A stretch of DNA of 64,000 bases from an uncultured Dehalococcoidia bacterium (GCA_903844845.1 CAIMVG010000006.1:62001-126000); one strand, 5' to 3'; positions 51,686 through 61,150 are shown, counted from the first letter of the stretch. Notes: a model not told the origin generated them from the sequence alone. Numbers and translations are program-made.

Positions 51686-53473
51686 ATGTGCGGGATCGTG
51701 GCTTATATCGGATTTCAACCGGCTGCCCCGATCATATACAAATGTCTCGGGAAACTTGAATACCGGGGGTATGATTCGTGCGGGATAGCTATTTCAAACA
51801 GGGACAATATCACGGTTGAAAAAGACACGAAGAGGGTGGCCGCACTTCAATTCAATACACTCCCACTCGACGGAAAAATCGGCCTGGGGCATACGAGGTG
51901 GGCGACATGCGGTGAACCTTCGCGGGCAAACGCACATCCACATGTGGATTGTCTTCACAAAATAGCCGTAGTCCACAACGGGAATATCGAAAACTTCGAG
52001 GAGCTTCGCAAAGCCCTTGTTGGAGAAGGCCATATATTTACTTCCGAAACCGACACGGAAGTCCTGCCCCATCTCATCGAGAAATACTACGAAGGCGAAC
52101 TGGGGCAGGCAGTTACAAGAGCGATAAAAGATATACGGGGCTCATTTGCGATTGCCGTCATATGTGCCGGTGAGGAGAAAGTTGTACTGGCTAAACAAAA
52201 AAGCCCGCTGGTTATCGGGTTGATAGACAAAGAATACATAGCTGCTTCTGACATCGCTGCCCTTTTAGATTATACCGATCGAGTGATGTACCTCGAGGAA
52301 GGGGATGTTTGTAATATTACTACTGTCGGCATCGAGTTATACCGGAACGGGGTTTTGACAGAACTGACAGAAGAACGGATTGCCTGGAAACCTGCAGACA
52401 CCCGACTCGGAGGATTCAGCCACTACATGATGAAAGAGATCAATGAACAGCCAAGGGTCATAACGGAAACCCTGGCTGCCTTCGAAGGGGTGTCAGAAAA
52501 ATTAATCGGTTTACTCGACCCGCCGGAAAATAGACGCACGTCTCTTTTAATGGTGGGCTGCGGAACTTCTTACCATTCGGCATTAGTCGGAAAATATATC
52601 TTTGAAGAATTGATTGGGCGCCCTGTTAATGTCGAACTGGCCTCGGAGTTAAATTACAGGGCGAATGTGATTGCAGACAAAGTTGCCCTTGCGATAAGCC
52701 AGTCGGGAGAAACTGCAGACACGTTGCAAGCCGTTCGCAGAATCAAAGCTACGGGATGCAAAATGGTATGTATCACGAATGTAGAGGGTTCCCAGTTATC
52801 AAGACTGGCAGATCTTTCTATTTACACGAAGGCCGGTCCGGAAATAAGCGTGGCTTCCACAAAAACATTCATCGCTCAAGTCGCATTGCTGTATGCCATT
52901 TGCATCTCCCATGCGAATATCGATGAAATATTAAAAAAAGATCTAGAGAGAGGCCTCGGTCAGATACCTATATTGATTCGCCAGTTTCTAAACGAGCAAT
53001 CCAATATCGAGACGCTGGGAAGATATCTCGCTACATTCAATAATGTGCTATTTGTCGCGAGAGGCATCAATTATCCTGTGGCACTCGAAGGCGCCCTGAA
53101 ATTAAAAGAGACCTCATACATCCATGGCGAAGGTTATGCCGCAGGAGAACTGAAGCACGGACCATTCGCATTGCTAGATTCAAATACGCCAGCGATAGCT
53201 ATCGTCGCCCATGACCGGACTTATGAGGCTATGCTCACCAACATCCGTGAAATAAAAACCCGGAAAGCTCCGGTTATAGCTGTAGTAGAAGAAGGGGATA
53301 AAGAGGTGGCCGATCTTGTCGACATAGTTATAGAAGTCCCCCACACTGACCCGTTTTTTTCGCCGATGCTGAATGTGGTCGCACTACAACTACTTGCTTA
53401 TTACACAGCACTGGAAAGGGGATGCCCGATTGATTTTCCGCGCAACCTCGCAAAAACGGTCACGGTGGAGTAA
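51686..53473 (+). CDS. glmS: Glutamine:fructose-6-phosphate aminotransferase (isomerizing)
   Basis: The protein is 595 residues from ATG 51686. MCGIVAYIG puts the catalytic Cys at position 2, as required after Met removal, which decides the start against a longer open frame. The glutaminase domain continues with EYRGYDSCGIA, GHTRWATCG and HNGNIENF. Two SIS domains follow (VGCGTSYHSALVGKYIFEEL, then SQSGETADTLQ and EVPHTDPFFSPMLNVV), ending in NLAKTVTVE. It makes glucosamine 6-phosphate, feeding the glmM and glmU enzymes of the same operon. It is convergent with the CinA-domain gene, with only 3 bases between the stops. Confidence 0.97.
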   Translation: MCGIVAYIGFQPAAPIIYKCLGKLEYRGYDSCGIAISNRDNITVEKDTKRVAALQFNTLPLDGKIGLGHTRWATCGEPSRANAHPHVDCLHKIAVVHNGNIENFEELRKALVGEGHIFTSETDTEVLPHLIEKYYEGELGQAVTRAIKDIRGSFAIAVICAGEEKVVLAKQKSPLVIGLIDKEYIAASDIAALLDYTDRVMYLEEGDVCNITTVGIELYRNGVLTELTEERIAWKPADTRLGGFSHYMMKEINEQPRVITETLAAFEGVSEKLIGLLDPPENRRTSLLMVGCGTSYHSALVGKYIFEELIGRPVNVELASELNYRANVIADKVALAISQSGETADTLQAVRRIKATGCKMVCITNVEGSQLSRLADLSIYTKAGPEISVASTKTFIAQVALLYAICISHANIDEILKKDLERGLGQIPILIRQFLNEQSNIETLGRYLATFNNVLFVARGINYPVALEGALKLKETSYIHGEGYAAGELKHGPFALLDSNTPAIAIVAHDRTYEAMLTNIREIKTRKAPVIAVVEEGDKEVADLVDIVIEVPHTDPFFSPMLNVVALQLLAYYTALERGCPIDFPRNLAKTVTVE

Positions 53474-53476
53474 CGT

Positions 53477-53962
53477 TTAATCCAGACTGAGATTGATTAG
53501 ATGGGATTTCAGCAATTCCAGGGCGGCATATGCTGCCTTTTCCTTGTTTTCCCCCCGATTACCATGAAAAATATGTTCATGACTGTAGGCTGTCAATCCC
53601 TCTGCGAGACCGATATAGAATAACCCGACCGGCTTTCCCGGTGTTGCTCCTCCGGGTCCGGCAATACCGGTATCCGAAATACAAATATCAACCGAAAACA
53701 GCCGACAACCGCCAAGGGCCATCTCTTCAGCCACCTGTGAACTGACCGCCCCGAATTGCGAGAGTGTCTCAACTTTAACTCCAAGGACGTTAGTCTTAAT
53801 CGAGTTGGCATATGCAGTGACCGAACCCTTATACACATCGGAACTCCCCGGTACGTTGGTGATCATGTGAGAGATCAAACCCCCGGTCGCGGATTCAGTT
53901 ATACCGAGAGTTAACCCTCTCTTCCTGAGTAGTTGGACGATGTTTTGTTGGATTTTCAACAT
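53477..53962 (-). CDS. CinA C-terminal domain protein (nicotinamide-nucleotide amidase)
   Basis: This 161-residue protein corresponds to the stand-alone PncC-type CinA C-terminal domain. Seen: LTLGITESATGGLISHMIT (catalytic Ser region), GSVTAYANSIKTNVLGV and ISDTGIAGPGGATPGKPVG. It deamidates nicotinamide mononucleotide to nicotinate mononucleotide in pyridine-nucleotide recycling. I start at ATG 53962 because the longer frame (to 54040) adds 26 residues unlike the family. Confidence 0.9.
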   Translation of the reverse strand: MLKIQQNIVQLLRKRGLTLGITESATGGLISHMITNVPGSSDVYKGSVTAYANSIKTNVLGVKVETLSQFGAVSSQVAEEMALGGCRLFSVDICISDTGIAGPGGATPGKPVGLFYIGLAEGLTAYSHEHIFHGNRGENKEKAAYAALELLKSHLINLSLD

Positions 53963-54081
53963 AGAACCTGAAAATGGATATATTCTCTGTGGACTGCTAC
54001 CCAAGCAACCGCTAAAATTATAGCTCAGCTCAAGACGCAAATAAAGTTGGGGTCAAAAAAGAAGCATTGGGCACGACGAAC

Positions 54082-54357
54082 ATGGAAATCAAGCTGGCAG
54101 TGCGAGTAACTCCGGGCGCAAAACGCAACTCTGTTAGAGGCCTGCTAACAGGAGTTTGGAGTATAAAAATAGCCGCCCCTGCCGTGGAAGGTAAAGCTAA
54201 CGAGGCACTGGTGAATTACCTAAGCCAAGTACTCGGGGTGCGAAAAAACAGCATATCCCTGATGAAAGGGGCAAACAATCGTATTAAACTCCTGTCAATC
54301 ACCGGGATTACCCCGGAGGAAGCCGCCACCAGACTCACCGGCGAAGCCGCGGATTAA
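54082..54357 (+). CDS. DUF167 (YggU) family protein
   Basis: This 91-residue protein has the DUF167 pattern: VRVTPGAKRNSVRG near the N-terminus, then VEGKANEALVNYLSQVLGV and ISLMKGANNRIKLLSI. Function of the family is unknown. The start is ATG 54082 rather than an in-frame TTG 15 bases upstream, since the family begins a few residues before the first strand. It is convergent with the zinc-ribbon gene, with 3 bases between the stops. Confidence 0.88.
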   Translation: MEIKLAVRVTPGAKRNSVRGLLTGVWSIKIAAPAVEGKANEALVNYLSQVLGVRKNSISLMKGANNRIKLLSITGITPEEAATRLTGEAAD

Positions 54358-54360
54358 CGT

Positions 54361-54588
54361 TTACCAGACTTCTTTATGCTCGGGCATTTTCCCGGCATGA
54401 CCGCATTGATGGCATTTGTACCCTTCAGACTCGAATACCATTTCTTCAAGGCATTCAGGGCACACCACACCAGAGCGAGTACGCATATAGCCGCATTGGA
54501 GGCAGTGGTCGAACCAACTGTGTTCGTCTATATCAAGAAAGACGTCACCACCGCAACGCGGGCAACATTTGGCTTTCCATTTCGGCAT
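54361..54588 (-). CDS. Small zinc-ribbon protein, paralogue of the one at 38518
   Basis: This 75-residue protein starts at ATG 54588, preceded by GGAG at 8 bases; a longer frame to 54633 begins with TTG and has no such site. The first ribbon, CCPRCGGDVFLDIDEHSWFD then HCLQCGY, matches the plus-strand protein at 38518 in nearly every key position. A second ribbon follows: CPECLEEMVF, then YKCHQCGH. So this is a two-ribbon version of the same family. Function unknown. Confidence 0.75.
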   Translation of the reverse strand: MPKWKAKCCPRCGGDVFLDIDEHSWFDHCLQCGYMRTRSGVVCPECLEEMVFESEGYKCHQCGHAGKMPEHKEVW

Positions 54589-54726
54589 CCAGGTCACTCC
54601 ACATTCAATATAAAATTTCGATGGGATTATCAAATATAACTACGCAAAATGCCTAAGGGTCAATTTAAATATGCTAACACCAAAGGGAGATCGAAATTTC
54701 ACAAAAAGGGAATTGTAGCGGAATGA

Positions 54727-54930
54727 TCAGGATTCGTCAAGAACGATTTCGAATGGGCAACAAATCGCACTGCTGGTGCAAACAGCTTCGCATAAACCGC
54801 ACCACGTGCACGAATCCCCGCCGACGAAAAATACCAATTCTTCGCGCAGTTCCAACCCATGGGCCTGGCAAACCCCCACACAGAGACCGCAACCACTGCA
54901 TTTTTTTGGGTCAATTTTCGGAATCAGCAC
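54727..54930 (-). CDS. Small 2x[4Fe-4S] ferredoxin
   Basis: This 67-residue protein starts at GTG 54930, with GAGG 7 bases upstream. Two cluster motifs are present: CSGCGLCVGVC (C11, C14, C17, C21), where the Pro that often follows the fourth Cys is Gln, and CTWCGLCEAVC (C41, C44, C47, C51). Two further Cys lie in ICCPFEIV. It is a soluble electron carrier or a subunit of a larger enzyme. It lies just downstream of the Crp/Fnr regulator on the same strand (58-base gap), so may be co-transcribed with it. Confidence 0.82.
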   Translation of the reverse strand: MLIPKIDPKKCSGCGLCVGVCQAHGLELREELVFFVGGDSCTWCGLCEAVCTSSAICCPFEIVLDES

Positions 54931-54988
54931 TTATTTACCTCAATGGAGATAATACTGCTAACTGTCCGGTAATTCTGTAACCTTAGTC

Positions 54989-55660
54989 TCAAAAACTTGG
55001 TTCAACAACCCGCTCCAAACCTTTTTTGTCCCGGATGGCTATTTGATGTCGGCGAATTTCTATCAGTTTCTCGTCCTCAAGGTACCTGAGAGAACGGCTG
55101 ACCACTTCCCGAGCTGTGCCGGCCATCGCCGCCATGTCCCGTTGAGTGAGTTTCGCTCCAGATTGGGAGGGGTCACCTATATTTTCAATCAGGATTTTAG
55201 CAACCCGGCTGACGACGCTGCGGAAAGAAAGATCCTCTACCAGGCTGATCAGATACCGGATACGCCGAGCCAGGATATGAATGATGTTTTGCGAGAGTCC
55301 GGGAAACTGAATGAGCATGTTATCAAGGTCTTCCCGTTGTATCCCGTAGAGGATAACCGGACCGAGTGCCTGTGCATTCGCGGGCGCGGGGCCCATATCA
55401 AACATCGGAACATCGTTGAAGGATTCACCGGGGCGCATGAGGCTTAGGATCTGTTCTTTGCCCTCAGACGAGGTTTTGAAAAGCTTGACCACGCCGGCAA
55501 CAACGAAAAACAAAGTTCGGGCATGAGCCCCTTCGGTCAAGGCCATTTCGCCGCGAGCAAGTTTTTTTTCAAAAACATGCTTGCTTACTATTTCCAGGTT
55601 CTCCAAAGAAAACCCGGAAAAAAAAGGCGAAGCTTTAAGAAACTCCAGTTTTGTCGTCAT
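54989..55660 (-). CDS. Crp/Fnr family transcriptional regulator
   Basis: This 223-residue protein has an N-terminal cyclic-nucleotide-binding-like beta-barrel (residues about 10-120, with FFVVAGVVKLFKTSSEGKEQ and LMRPGESFNDV), a long dimer helix and a C-terminal winged helix with AGTAREVVSRSLRYLEDEK (recognition helix). There is no N-terminal Cys cluster, so it is not an FNR-type [4Fe-4S] oxygen sensor, and the phosphate-binding Arg/Ser pair of true CRP is not evident; the effector is open. It lies between pepA and the ferredoxin gene on the same strand. Confidence 0.9.
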   Translation of the reverse strand: MTTKLEFLKASPFFSGFSLENLEIVSKHVFEKKLARGEMALTEGAHARTLFFVVAGVVKLFKTSSEGKEQILSLMRPGESFNDVPMFDMGPAPANAQALGPVILYGIQREDLDNMLIQFPGLSQNIIHILARRIRYLISLVEDLSFRSVVSRVAKILIENIGDPSQSGAKLTQRDMAAMAGTAREVVSRSLRYLEDEKLIEIRRHQIAIRDKKGLERVVEPSF

Positions 55661-55685
55661 ACGCCCATCAGGTGATGTAAAATGG

Positions 55686-57188
55686 CTACTTCTTAGCCAT
55701 TTCCATGACCAGAGTCACCAGGGTGCGAACAGGTATCCCAGTTGCCCCTTTGATATAATATCCATCTTCTTTTTCTGACATGTCCACTCCGGCAATATCC
55801 ATGTGAACCCATGGAGTGTCCCCGGCAAATTCTCTCAGGAATTGGGCTGCGGTGATGGCTCCGCCGGGCCTGCCGCCGGTATTTTTAAGGTCTGCCACAT
55901 CGCTTTTATTCTGTTCCTTATATTCTTCAAACATGGGCAGTTGCCAGCTCAACTCCCCGCTTAAAATAGAAGCATTCAGCACCCGGTCCGCCAATTCCTG
56001 TGTATTGGTAAAAACGGCGTTGCAAACATGGCCCAGCGCCACCACGCAAGCACCTGTAAGAGTGGCTACATCGATGATGTTATTGGGCTTAATTATTGCA
56101 TTGACATAGCTTAACGCATCAGCAAGTGTGATCCGACCTTCGGCGTCGGTGGTTATTACTTCGATGGTTTTCCCGTTCATGGCCTTCACGATATCGCCAG
56201 GTTTATAGGCATAACCGCTCGGCATGTTCTCGACGGCGGCTATGACTGCGGTCACATTTATATCAGGTTTAAGCTGTGCGATTGCGGACATTGCTCCCAG
56301 AACGGATGCCGCACCAGCCATGTCGCCCTTCATATCGCCCATGTTTTCAGACGGTTTGAGCGAAATGCCTCCAGAATCGAAGGTTACCCCTTTACCGATA
56401 AGCGCAAGGTCGACAAAGCGGTTCTTACGTCCAGTGTAACTCATGATGATGAATTTCGGAGGTTCCGCGCTTCCCTGGCTCACCCCCAACACACCTCCCA
56501 TCCCGAGTTCTACCATCTCGTCTTTCTCAAGGATCTTCAGGGCCAAGCCTGATTTTCTGGCGATTTCGGTTGCACTCGATGCTATATCCGAAGGAGTCAT
56601 AAAGTTTCCCGGTTCATTGACCATGTCACGTGCCAGAATGCCCGCTCCGGCCATGATACGGCCCATCTTGACGCCGCTTTGTACGGCCGGTTCGTCCGAC
56701 GCGGAACAGATTAATGTAATCTCCAGTGGGTCGCCATATTCCGCTTTTTTTGTAATATGTTTTCTGAACGTATAGAGTCCCAGCATAGACCCTTCCACGA
56801 TAACTTGTGCGATATCGGAACTCTTTGCATCCCCGGCGTGTATTCCACGGGTCTGGATAGCTATTGTGGCCACTTTCTTTTGACGCAGGGTCCTGCAAAG
56901 ACCAGCAATTGCCCGGCGCAATTTGTCAGAGGTAAGCGCAGATTTATTACCAAGGCCCATGATTACAACCAGACTGAAACCCTTGTCGATAAGCCTATAG
57001 AACAATTCGCATTCGCCAAGTTTGCCAGTAAGGCGCTTCTGCTTAAACGAATAGGAAATCACCCCTCCGAGGATTTTATCCAACTCAACGATTTCTGTGT
57101 TAAGCTTTTTGTCGTCTTCAAAAAAAGCAATCACTAAAGCTTGCGCCGTACTCTGGTTCAGCCCAGAAGAACTGACTTTGAAATCCAT
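55686..57188 (-). CDS. pepA: Leucyl aminopeptidase (M17 family)
   Basis: This 500-residue cytosol aminopeptidase has the metal and active-site motifs GKGVTFDSGGISLKPSENM, DMKGDMAGAASVLG and TTDAEGRITLADAL (the NTDAEGRL signature with Thr for Asn). It releases N-terminal amino acids from peptides and usually forms hexamers. I choose ATG 57188 (MDFKVSSS) because AAGGAG lies 6 bases before it; the in-frame ATG at 57206 overlaps that site. It appears to begin a minus-strand run with the regulator and ferredoxin genes. Confidence 0.94.
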   Translation of the reverse strand: MDFKVSSSGLNQSTAQALVIAFFEDDKKLNTEIVELDKILGGVISYSFKQKRLTGKLGECELFYRLIDKGFSLVVIMGLGNKSALTSDKLRRAIAGLCRTLRQKKVATIAIQTRGIHAGDAKSSDIAQVIVEGSMLGLYTFRKHITKKAEYGDPLEITLICSASDEPAVQSGVKMGRIMAGAGILARDMVNEPGNFMTPSDIASSATEIARKSGLALKILEKDEMVELGMGGVLGVSQGSAEPPKFIIMSYTGRKNRFVDLALIGKGVTFDSGGISLKPSENMGDMKGDMAGAASVLGAMSAIAQLKPDINVTAVIAAVENMPSGYAYKPGDIVKAMNGKTIEVITTDAEGRITLADALSYVNAIIKPNNIIDVATLTGACVVALGHVCNAVFTNTQELADRVLNASILSGELSWQLPMFEEYKEQNKSDVADLKNTGGRPGGAITAAQFLREFAGDTPWVHMDIAGVDMSEKEDGYYIKGATGIPVRTLVTLVMEMAKK

Positions 57189-57332
57189 CGAATGCTCCTT
57201 AATCACAATTTCTATGCCGCCGGTTTAATCGCCAGCAGTCACACACTAACCTTATTATATGCTAATCGTGCATCGATTTAATATCCAAATTGGTAAAACC
57301 TAAAATAATATATTATTCCTTGTATCCCCGGT

Positions 57333-58856
57333 TCACGTCTTGAAAAGATTTCTTACAAGAACCTTGTCGACAACTCCATCCGGGGTTTTCGGAAGGCTGT
57401 CCAGAAAAATAAAATACTTGGGGACTTTGTAATTCGCGAGGCGCTCAAGACAAAATTTTATCAAGGCATCTTCGCTCGGCCGTACCCCTTTTTTTACAAC
57501 GAGAGCCGCGCCGACGACTTCACCTCTCATCTTGTCGGCAACCCCAACAACCGCCGCATCAGCAATGGATCCGTGCTGGCAAAGGACGTGTTCTACGTCC
57601 GAAGGAAAGATGTTTTGTCCTTTGCAAATCAACATGTCTTTTTGCAAGCCCAATATGTACAGGTACCCGTCTTCGTCGAGTATCCCCGTATCCCCGGTAT
57701 GCAGCCAGCCGCCTTTAATAATTTCTGCGGTAGCCGCGGGGTTGTTGTAATAACCTGACATCATCGGCCCCTGTATTATTACTTCTCCCTGTTGTCCTGA
57801 TCTGCCCCCGGTGAGTCCCGGGACTTCAACTCCTATTTTCCATCCGGAGAGGGCGGGCCCGACGCTTCGCGGACGGGAAGTGCCGTTTACAGGTTCGCAG
57901 GTCACATGTCCAAGGGTCTCGGTCAAGCCATAGAAGTTGATCAACCTGATGTTCAGTAGCTTCAGATAATTTTGGACTGTCTCGATCGGCAGTATATCCC
58001 CTGCACTGGCGCAAATGCGGAGGGATCCCATGGAATGTTTTACTCCTTCTGTTTCAATCTTGCGAAGAACCATAGAATGCATAAAAGGTACTCCAAAGAA
58101 CATCGTCACTTTGTGCCGTTCAATCGCTGCGAGCAGATTGTCGATGGAAACACCATTAAGGATCACCAGTCGGCTGCCGCTGAAAATAGAAGCGAGCATC
58201 ACAACAGTCAGCCCTATCACATGGTGCATCGGGAGCGCGAATTGAATGACGGTGTCGGTCGGCCCTTGTTTAAAGCTCGAAGCTGAAATGCCGATTTCTG
58301 CGACCATGTTACCGTGCGGAGCCAATACCCCTTTTGGAGAAAAACTGGGACCGGATGTGTATGAGATATGAGCAGGGTCCTCATCAGTTAGATTGACTGG
58401 TATGTGTTCGTTGGCGGGGACCGAGATGAAATCGGAAAAATTTAGAGCATCGATCTGAGCATGATGTGCTGCGACATTCACCAGCATTTCTATTCCGAAA
58501 CGCTTCTTTACCTGGAGAATCGTGGATTCCGGATTTTCTATCTCACAAATTGCCGCCCGAGGACGTGAATCTCTGAACAGGGAAATGAGTTCATCGGGTT
58601 TATATTTTGGATCGAGGAGCACGGCTATTGCGCCTGCTTTAACAATCCCGAAATATGCGATGATAAACTCGATGGAATTCACGAGGAGAAGAGCAACCCT
58701 ATCGCCTTTTTTAATACCGCGCCGGTATAGTGCAACTCCGAAGCAAGAGGACATCTCATCGAGCCGGTTGAAAGATATGTCCCGCTCTCCGTGCACGACA
58801 GCGGGCCTGTCGGCGTACTTCGCAGCAGCGGCAGAGAGCATTTCAACAAGATTCAT
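57333..58856 (-). CDS. Acyl-CoA ligase/AMP-forming synthetase-like protein with altered core motifs
   Basis: This 507-residue protein of the ANL (AMP-binding) superfamily shows the fold throughout: NFYGLTETLGHVTCEPVNG, GWLHTGDTGILDEDGYLYI and LQKDMLICKGQNIFPSDVE. Two catalytic motifs are unusual. The P-loop, normally YTSGTTGxPKG, reads YTSGPSFSPKG (166-176). The C-terminal A10 motif, normally PKTxxGK, reads PKTPDGVVDK with V495 in place of the catalytic Lys. It may be a thioester-forming or binding variant without efficient adenylation, or a decaying gene. The frame is intact, so it is retained as a CDS. Confidence 0.85.
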   Translation of the reverse strand: MNLVEMLSAAAAKYADRPAVVHGERDISFNRLDEMSSCFGVALYRRGIKKGDRVALLLVNSIEFIIAYFGIVKAGAIAVLLDPKYKPDELISLFRDSRPRAAICEIENPESTILQVKKRFGIEMLVNVAAHHAQIDALNFSDFISVPANEHIPVNLTDEDPAHISYTSGPSFSPKGVLAPHGNMVAEIGISASSFKQGPTDTVIQFALPMHHVIGLTVVMLASIFSGSRLVILNGVSIDNLLAAIERHKVTMFFGVPFMHSMVLRKIETEGVKHSMGSLRICASAGDILPIETVQNYLKLLNIRLINFYGLTETLGHVTCEPVNGTSRPRSVGPALSGWKIGVEVPGLTGGRSGQQGEVIIQGPMMSGYYNNPAATAEIIKGGWLHTGDTGILDEDGYLYILGLQKDMLICKGQNIFPSDVEHVLCQHGSIADAAVVGVADKMRGEVVGAALVVKKGVRPSEDALIKFCLERLANYKVPKYFIFLDSLPKTPDGVVDKVLVRNLFKT

Positions 58857-58926
58857 ATCATTTTGCAGTACGAACGGAATATTTAATTACACAACAAACA
58901 ATTGGCAGCATGTGCAGGTTCAAAGG

Positions 58927-60222
58927 TCAACAGCCTGGAGTTGTGACGCCGAGTTGCTCGGAAATAATCTGCATTGCGCAAAATTGGCCGCACATGCTGC
59001 AGGCCTTCCCTGAAGTTTTATGCCGCGAATGCCCCTCCATTACCCTGGAGGGGTCCAGCGCCAACAGGGATTGTTCCTCCCAATCGAGGCGCTTTCTTGC
59101 AAGCGACATTCGACGGTCACGTTCTGCAGCACCTGGAACCCCTTTGACAATGTCAGCGGCATGGGCTGCGATTCTGGAAGCCATAACGCCCTGACGTACG
59201 TCCTCCGGATCAGGCAAAGAGAGATGTTCTGCGGGAGTGACGTAGCAAAGGAAATCAGCGCCTGCAGCGCCTGCAATCGCTCCCCCTATGGCCCCGGTTA
59301 TGTGGTCGTATCCCGCGCCGATATCTGTTACCAATGGGCCCAGTACATAAAAGGGCGCATCCTGGCAAAGCCTTTTTTGTAAAAGTACGTTAGCCTCGAT
59401 CTGGTTTAACGGCATATGCCCCGGCCCTTCCACCATGACCTGGACGCCAGCTTCCCGCGAGCGCTGGACCAGTTCACCCAGAGTCACAAGTTCTTCGACT
59501 TGCGCACGGTCTGTGGCATCGGCGAGAGCACCCGGCCTCAACCCGTCTCCAAGGCTAAGCGTAACATCGAATTCCCTTGCAATATCGAGCAGGCGATCGA
59601 AATGTTCATAAAGCGGATTCTCCAAATCATTATGGAGCATCCAGCCCATCAGGAAAGCCCCGCCCCGTGAGACAACATCCGCCACGCGGCCCTGCTGTTT
59701 AAGAAGAGATATTACCCTCTGTGTTACGCCGCAATGCACAGTGACAAAATCGACGCCATCCTTGCAATGGTCGGAGATGCTGTCAAATAATTCATCGACG
59801 GTCATTTTTACGACGGCGTCATGTCGCAAGAGCGCATTTACGCCGGCCTGGTAGATTGGAACCGTACCGATGGGGACGCTGCTTCTCGCTAAAATGGCCT
59901 TACGTATGGCAGGGAGGTCACCCCCGGTGCTGAGGTCCATTACAGCGTCGGCTCCGGCTTTTATAGCGATATCGAGTTTGTCCAGTTCAATGGCGAAACT
60001 GATAAAATCGGAGGATGTTCCGATATTGGCATTGACCTTCGTACTCAGGCCCTTACCGATGCCTCGGGCCTCTGCTTTATCATGGTTGATGTTGCATGGA
60101 ATCACAATGACGCCCGAAGCGACGCCTTCACGGATAATCTCGGCGTCCAACATTTCGCGGCGCGCTACTTCTGCCATGCGGGTCGATATTGTGCCCCGTT
60201 TTGCCAGTTCAAGTTGTGTCAC
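58927..60222 (-). CDS. thiC: Phosphomethylpyrimidine synthase ThiC
   Basis: This 431-residue radical-SAM enzyme turns aminoimidazole ribotide into hydroxymethylpyrimidine phosphate for thiamine. Seen: [67 protein letters not shown] and the C-terminal non-canonical cluster motif [10 protein letters not shown] (CxxCxxxxC). It is the short form without the N-terminal domain of E. coli ThiC. The start is GTG 60222 with AAGGGGG 5 bases upstream. A TPP riboswitch and attenuator precede it. Confidence 0.96.
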   Translation of the reverse strand: MTQLELAKRGTISTRMAEVARREMLDAEIIREGVASGVIVIPCNINHDKAEARGIGKGLSTKVNANIGTSSDFISFAIELDKLDIAIKAGADAVMDLSTGGDLPAIRKAILARSSVPIGTVPIYQAGVNALLRHDAVVKMTVDELFDSISDHCKDGVDFVTVHCGVTQRVISLLKQQGRVADVVSRGGAFLMGWMLHNDLENPLYEHFDRLLDIAREFDVTLSLGDGLRPGALADATDRAQVEELVTLGELVQRSREAGVQVMVEGPGHMPLNQIEANVLLQKRLCQDAPFYVLGPLVTDIGAGYDHITGAIGGAIAGAAGADFLCYVTPAEHLSLPDPEDVRQGVMASRIAAHAADIVKGVPGAAERDRRMSLARKRLDWEEQSLLALDPSRVMEGHSRHKTSGKACSMCGQFCAMQIISEQLGVTTPGC

Positions 60223-60237
60223 GTATTCCCCCTTAAA

Positions 60238-60278
60238 ATATTAAAACCAAGGCTGGCGGGAATGGCGCTGGCCCTGGT
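60238..60278 (-). terminator. Attenuator hairpin of the thiC leader
   Basis: On the minus strand ACCAGGGC pairs with GCCTTGGT (one G-T pair), followed directly by TTTTAATATTTT. It lies between the riboswitch core and the thiC start, as an expression platform should. Confidence 0.7.
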
Positions 60279-60282
60279 CGAT

Positions 60283-60365
60283 TGCTCTTTCCGCATACTG
60301 CTTATGTCCAGCAGTTCCAGGGGCTTTCATCGTGATTTTCAACTATGGCACCCCGGCCGGAATCA
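60283..60365 (-). promoter_or_regulatory. TPP riboswitch upstream of thiC
   Basis: Read on the minus strand, the segment contains GGCCGGGGTGCC, then TTGAAA in the place of CUGAGA, CCCCTGGAACTG, a GCTGG hairpin with GGACATAAGCAG, and TGCGGAAAG. These are the order and spacing of the THI-box. Several normally invariant bases differ (TTGAAA; GGACATAAGC for GGATAATGCC). Position before thiC and the downstream terminator support the call. Confidence 0.65.
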
Positions 60366-60433
60366 ACTTGTTTTCAATATAACACAGGCATCAGGGTAAT
60401 GCAAAGATGTATAATGGGTGATTGGATATCAAA

Positions 60434-61150
60434 ATGGAAACACTGATACGCGGGGCTACCGAACTGGGGCTAGAACTTACTCCGGGAATGGTCGACCTGT
60501 TTCGAAAATATTATGACGCTCTCATTGACTGGAACACCCGCATCAACCTCACCGGAATAACCGGGCCTGAAGAAGTTCAAGAAAAACATTTCCTGGATTC
60601 GCTGACGGTTTGCCTTGCCCTGCCACAGCTGATGCCTGAAGGTTTCCGGCTTATTGACGTGGGCAGCGGAGCTGGTTTCCCCGGCATACCTTTGAAGATT
60701 GTGTTCCCCCAAATCGAACTCGTGCTCCTCGAATCTACCGGTAAAAAGGCCAATTTCATAAATCATTTAGTAGAAATATTGTCGTTGCAAAAAGTTCAGA
60801 TCGTCAACGCCAGGGCTGAAGATCTGGCCCAATCTGGTGGTTATCGCGAAAGTTTTGACGTTGCAACAGCGCGCGCTCTTGCTGAAATGGCTGTGCTTTC
60901 CGAACTTACACTGCCTTTTTGCCGCATCGGAGGTTGCCTGATTGCTCAAAAAAAAGGCGAAATTACGGAAGAAATCGCCAATTCGGTCAAACCCATATCT
61001 ATGCTTGGAGGAGGGCATCCGGAATTGAAGAAGTTGCATTTATCTTATTTTACAGATGACCGTTGTTTGGTTGTCGTCAATAAGATATCTGCCACGCCTT
61101 CCCGGTTTCCAAGGCGTTCAGGGATGCCTTCCAAACATCCCTTGAGTTGA
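60434..61150 (+). CDS. rsmG: 16S rRNA (guanine527-N7)-methyltransferase RsmG
   Basis: This 238-residue SAM-dependent methyltransferase modifies G527 of 16S rRNA. Seen: NLTGITGPEEVQEKHFLDSL near the N-terminus, the SAM-binding motif DVGSGAGFPGIPLKI, LLESTGKKANFINHLV and TARALAEMAVLSELTLP with IAQKKGE. I use ATG 60434; a TTG at 60422 is in frame and sits 7 bases after a TATAAT (60410-60415), so either a very short leader or a leaderless start is possible. It is divergent from thiC. Confidence 0.94.
   Translation: METLIRGATELGLELTPGMVDLFRKYYDALIDWNTRINLTGITGPEEVQEKHFLDSLTVCLALPQLMPEGFRLIDVGSGAGFPGIPLKIVFPQIELVLLESTGKKANFINHLVEILSLQKVQIVNARAEDLAQSGGYRESFDVATARALAEMAVLSELTLPFCRIGGCLIAQKKGEITEEIANSVKPISMLGGGHPELKKLHLSYFTDDRCLVVVNKISATPSRFPRRSGMPSKHPLS

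Noticed and set aside
57333-58856. Pseudogene call for the acyl-CoA ligase-like gene
   Set aside because: The frame is open, length is normal and other motifs are conserved, so altered function is at least as likely as decay.
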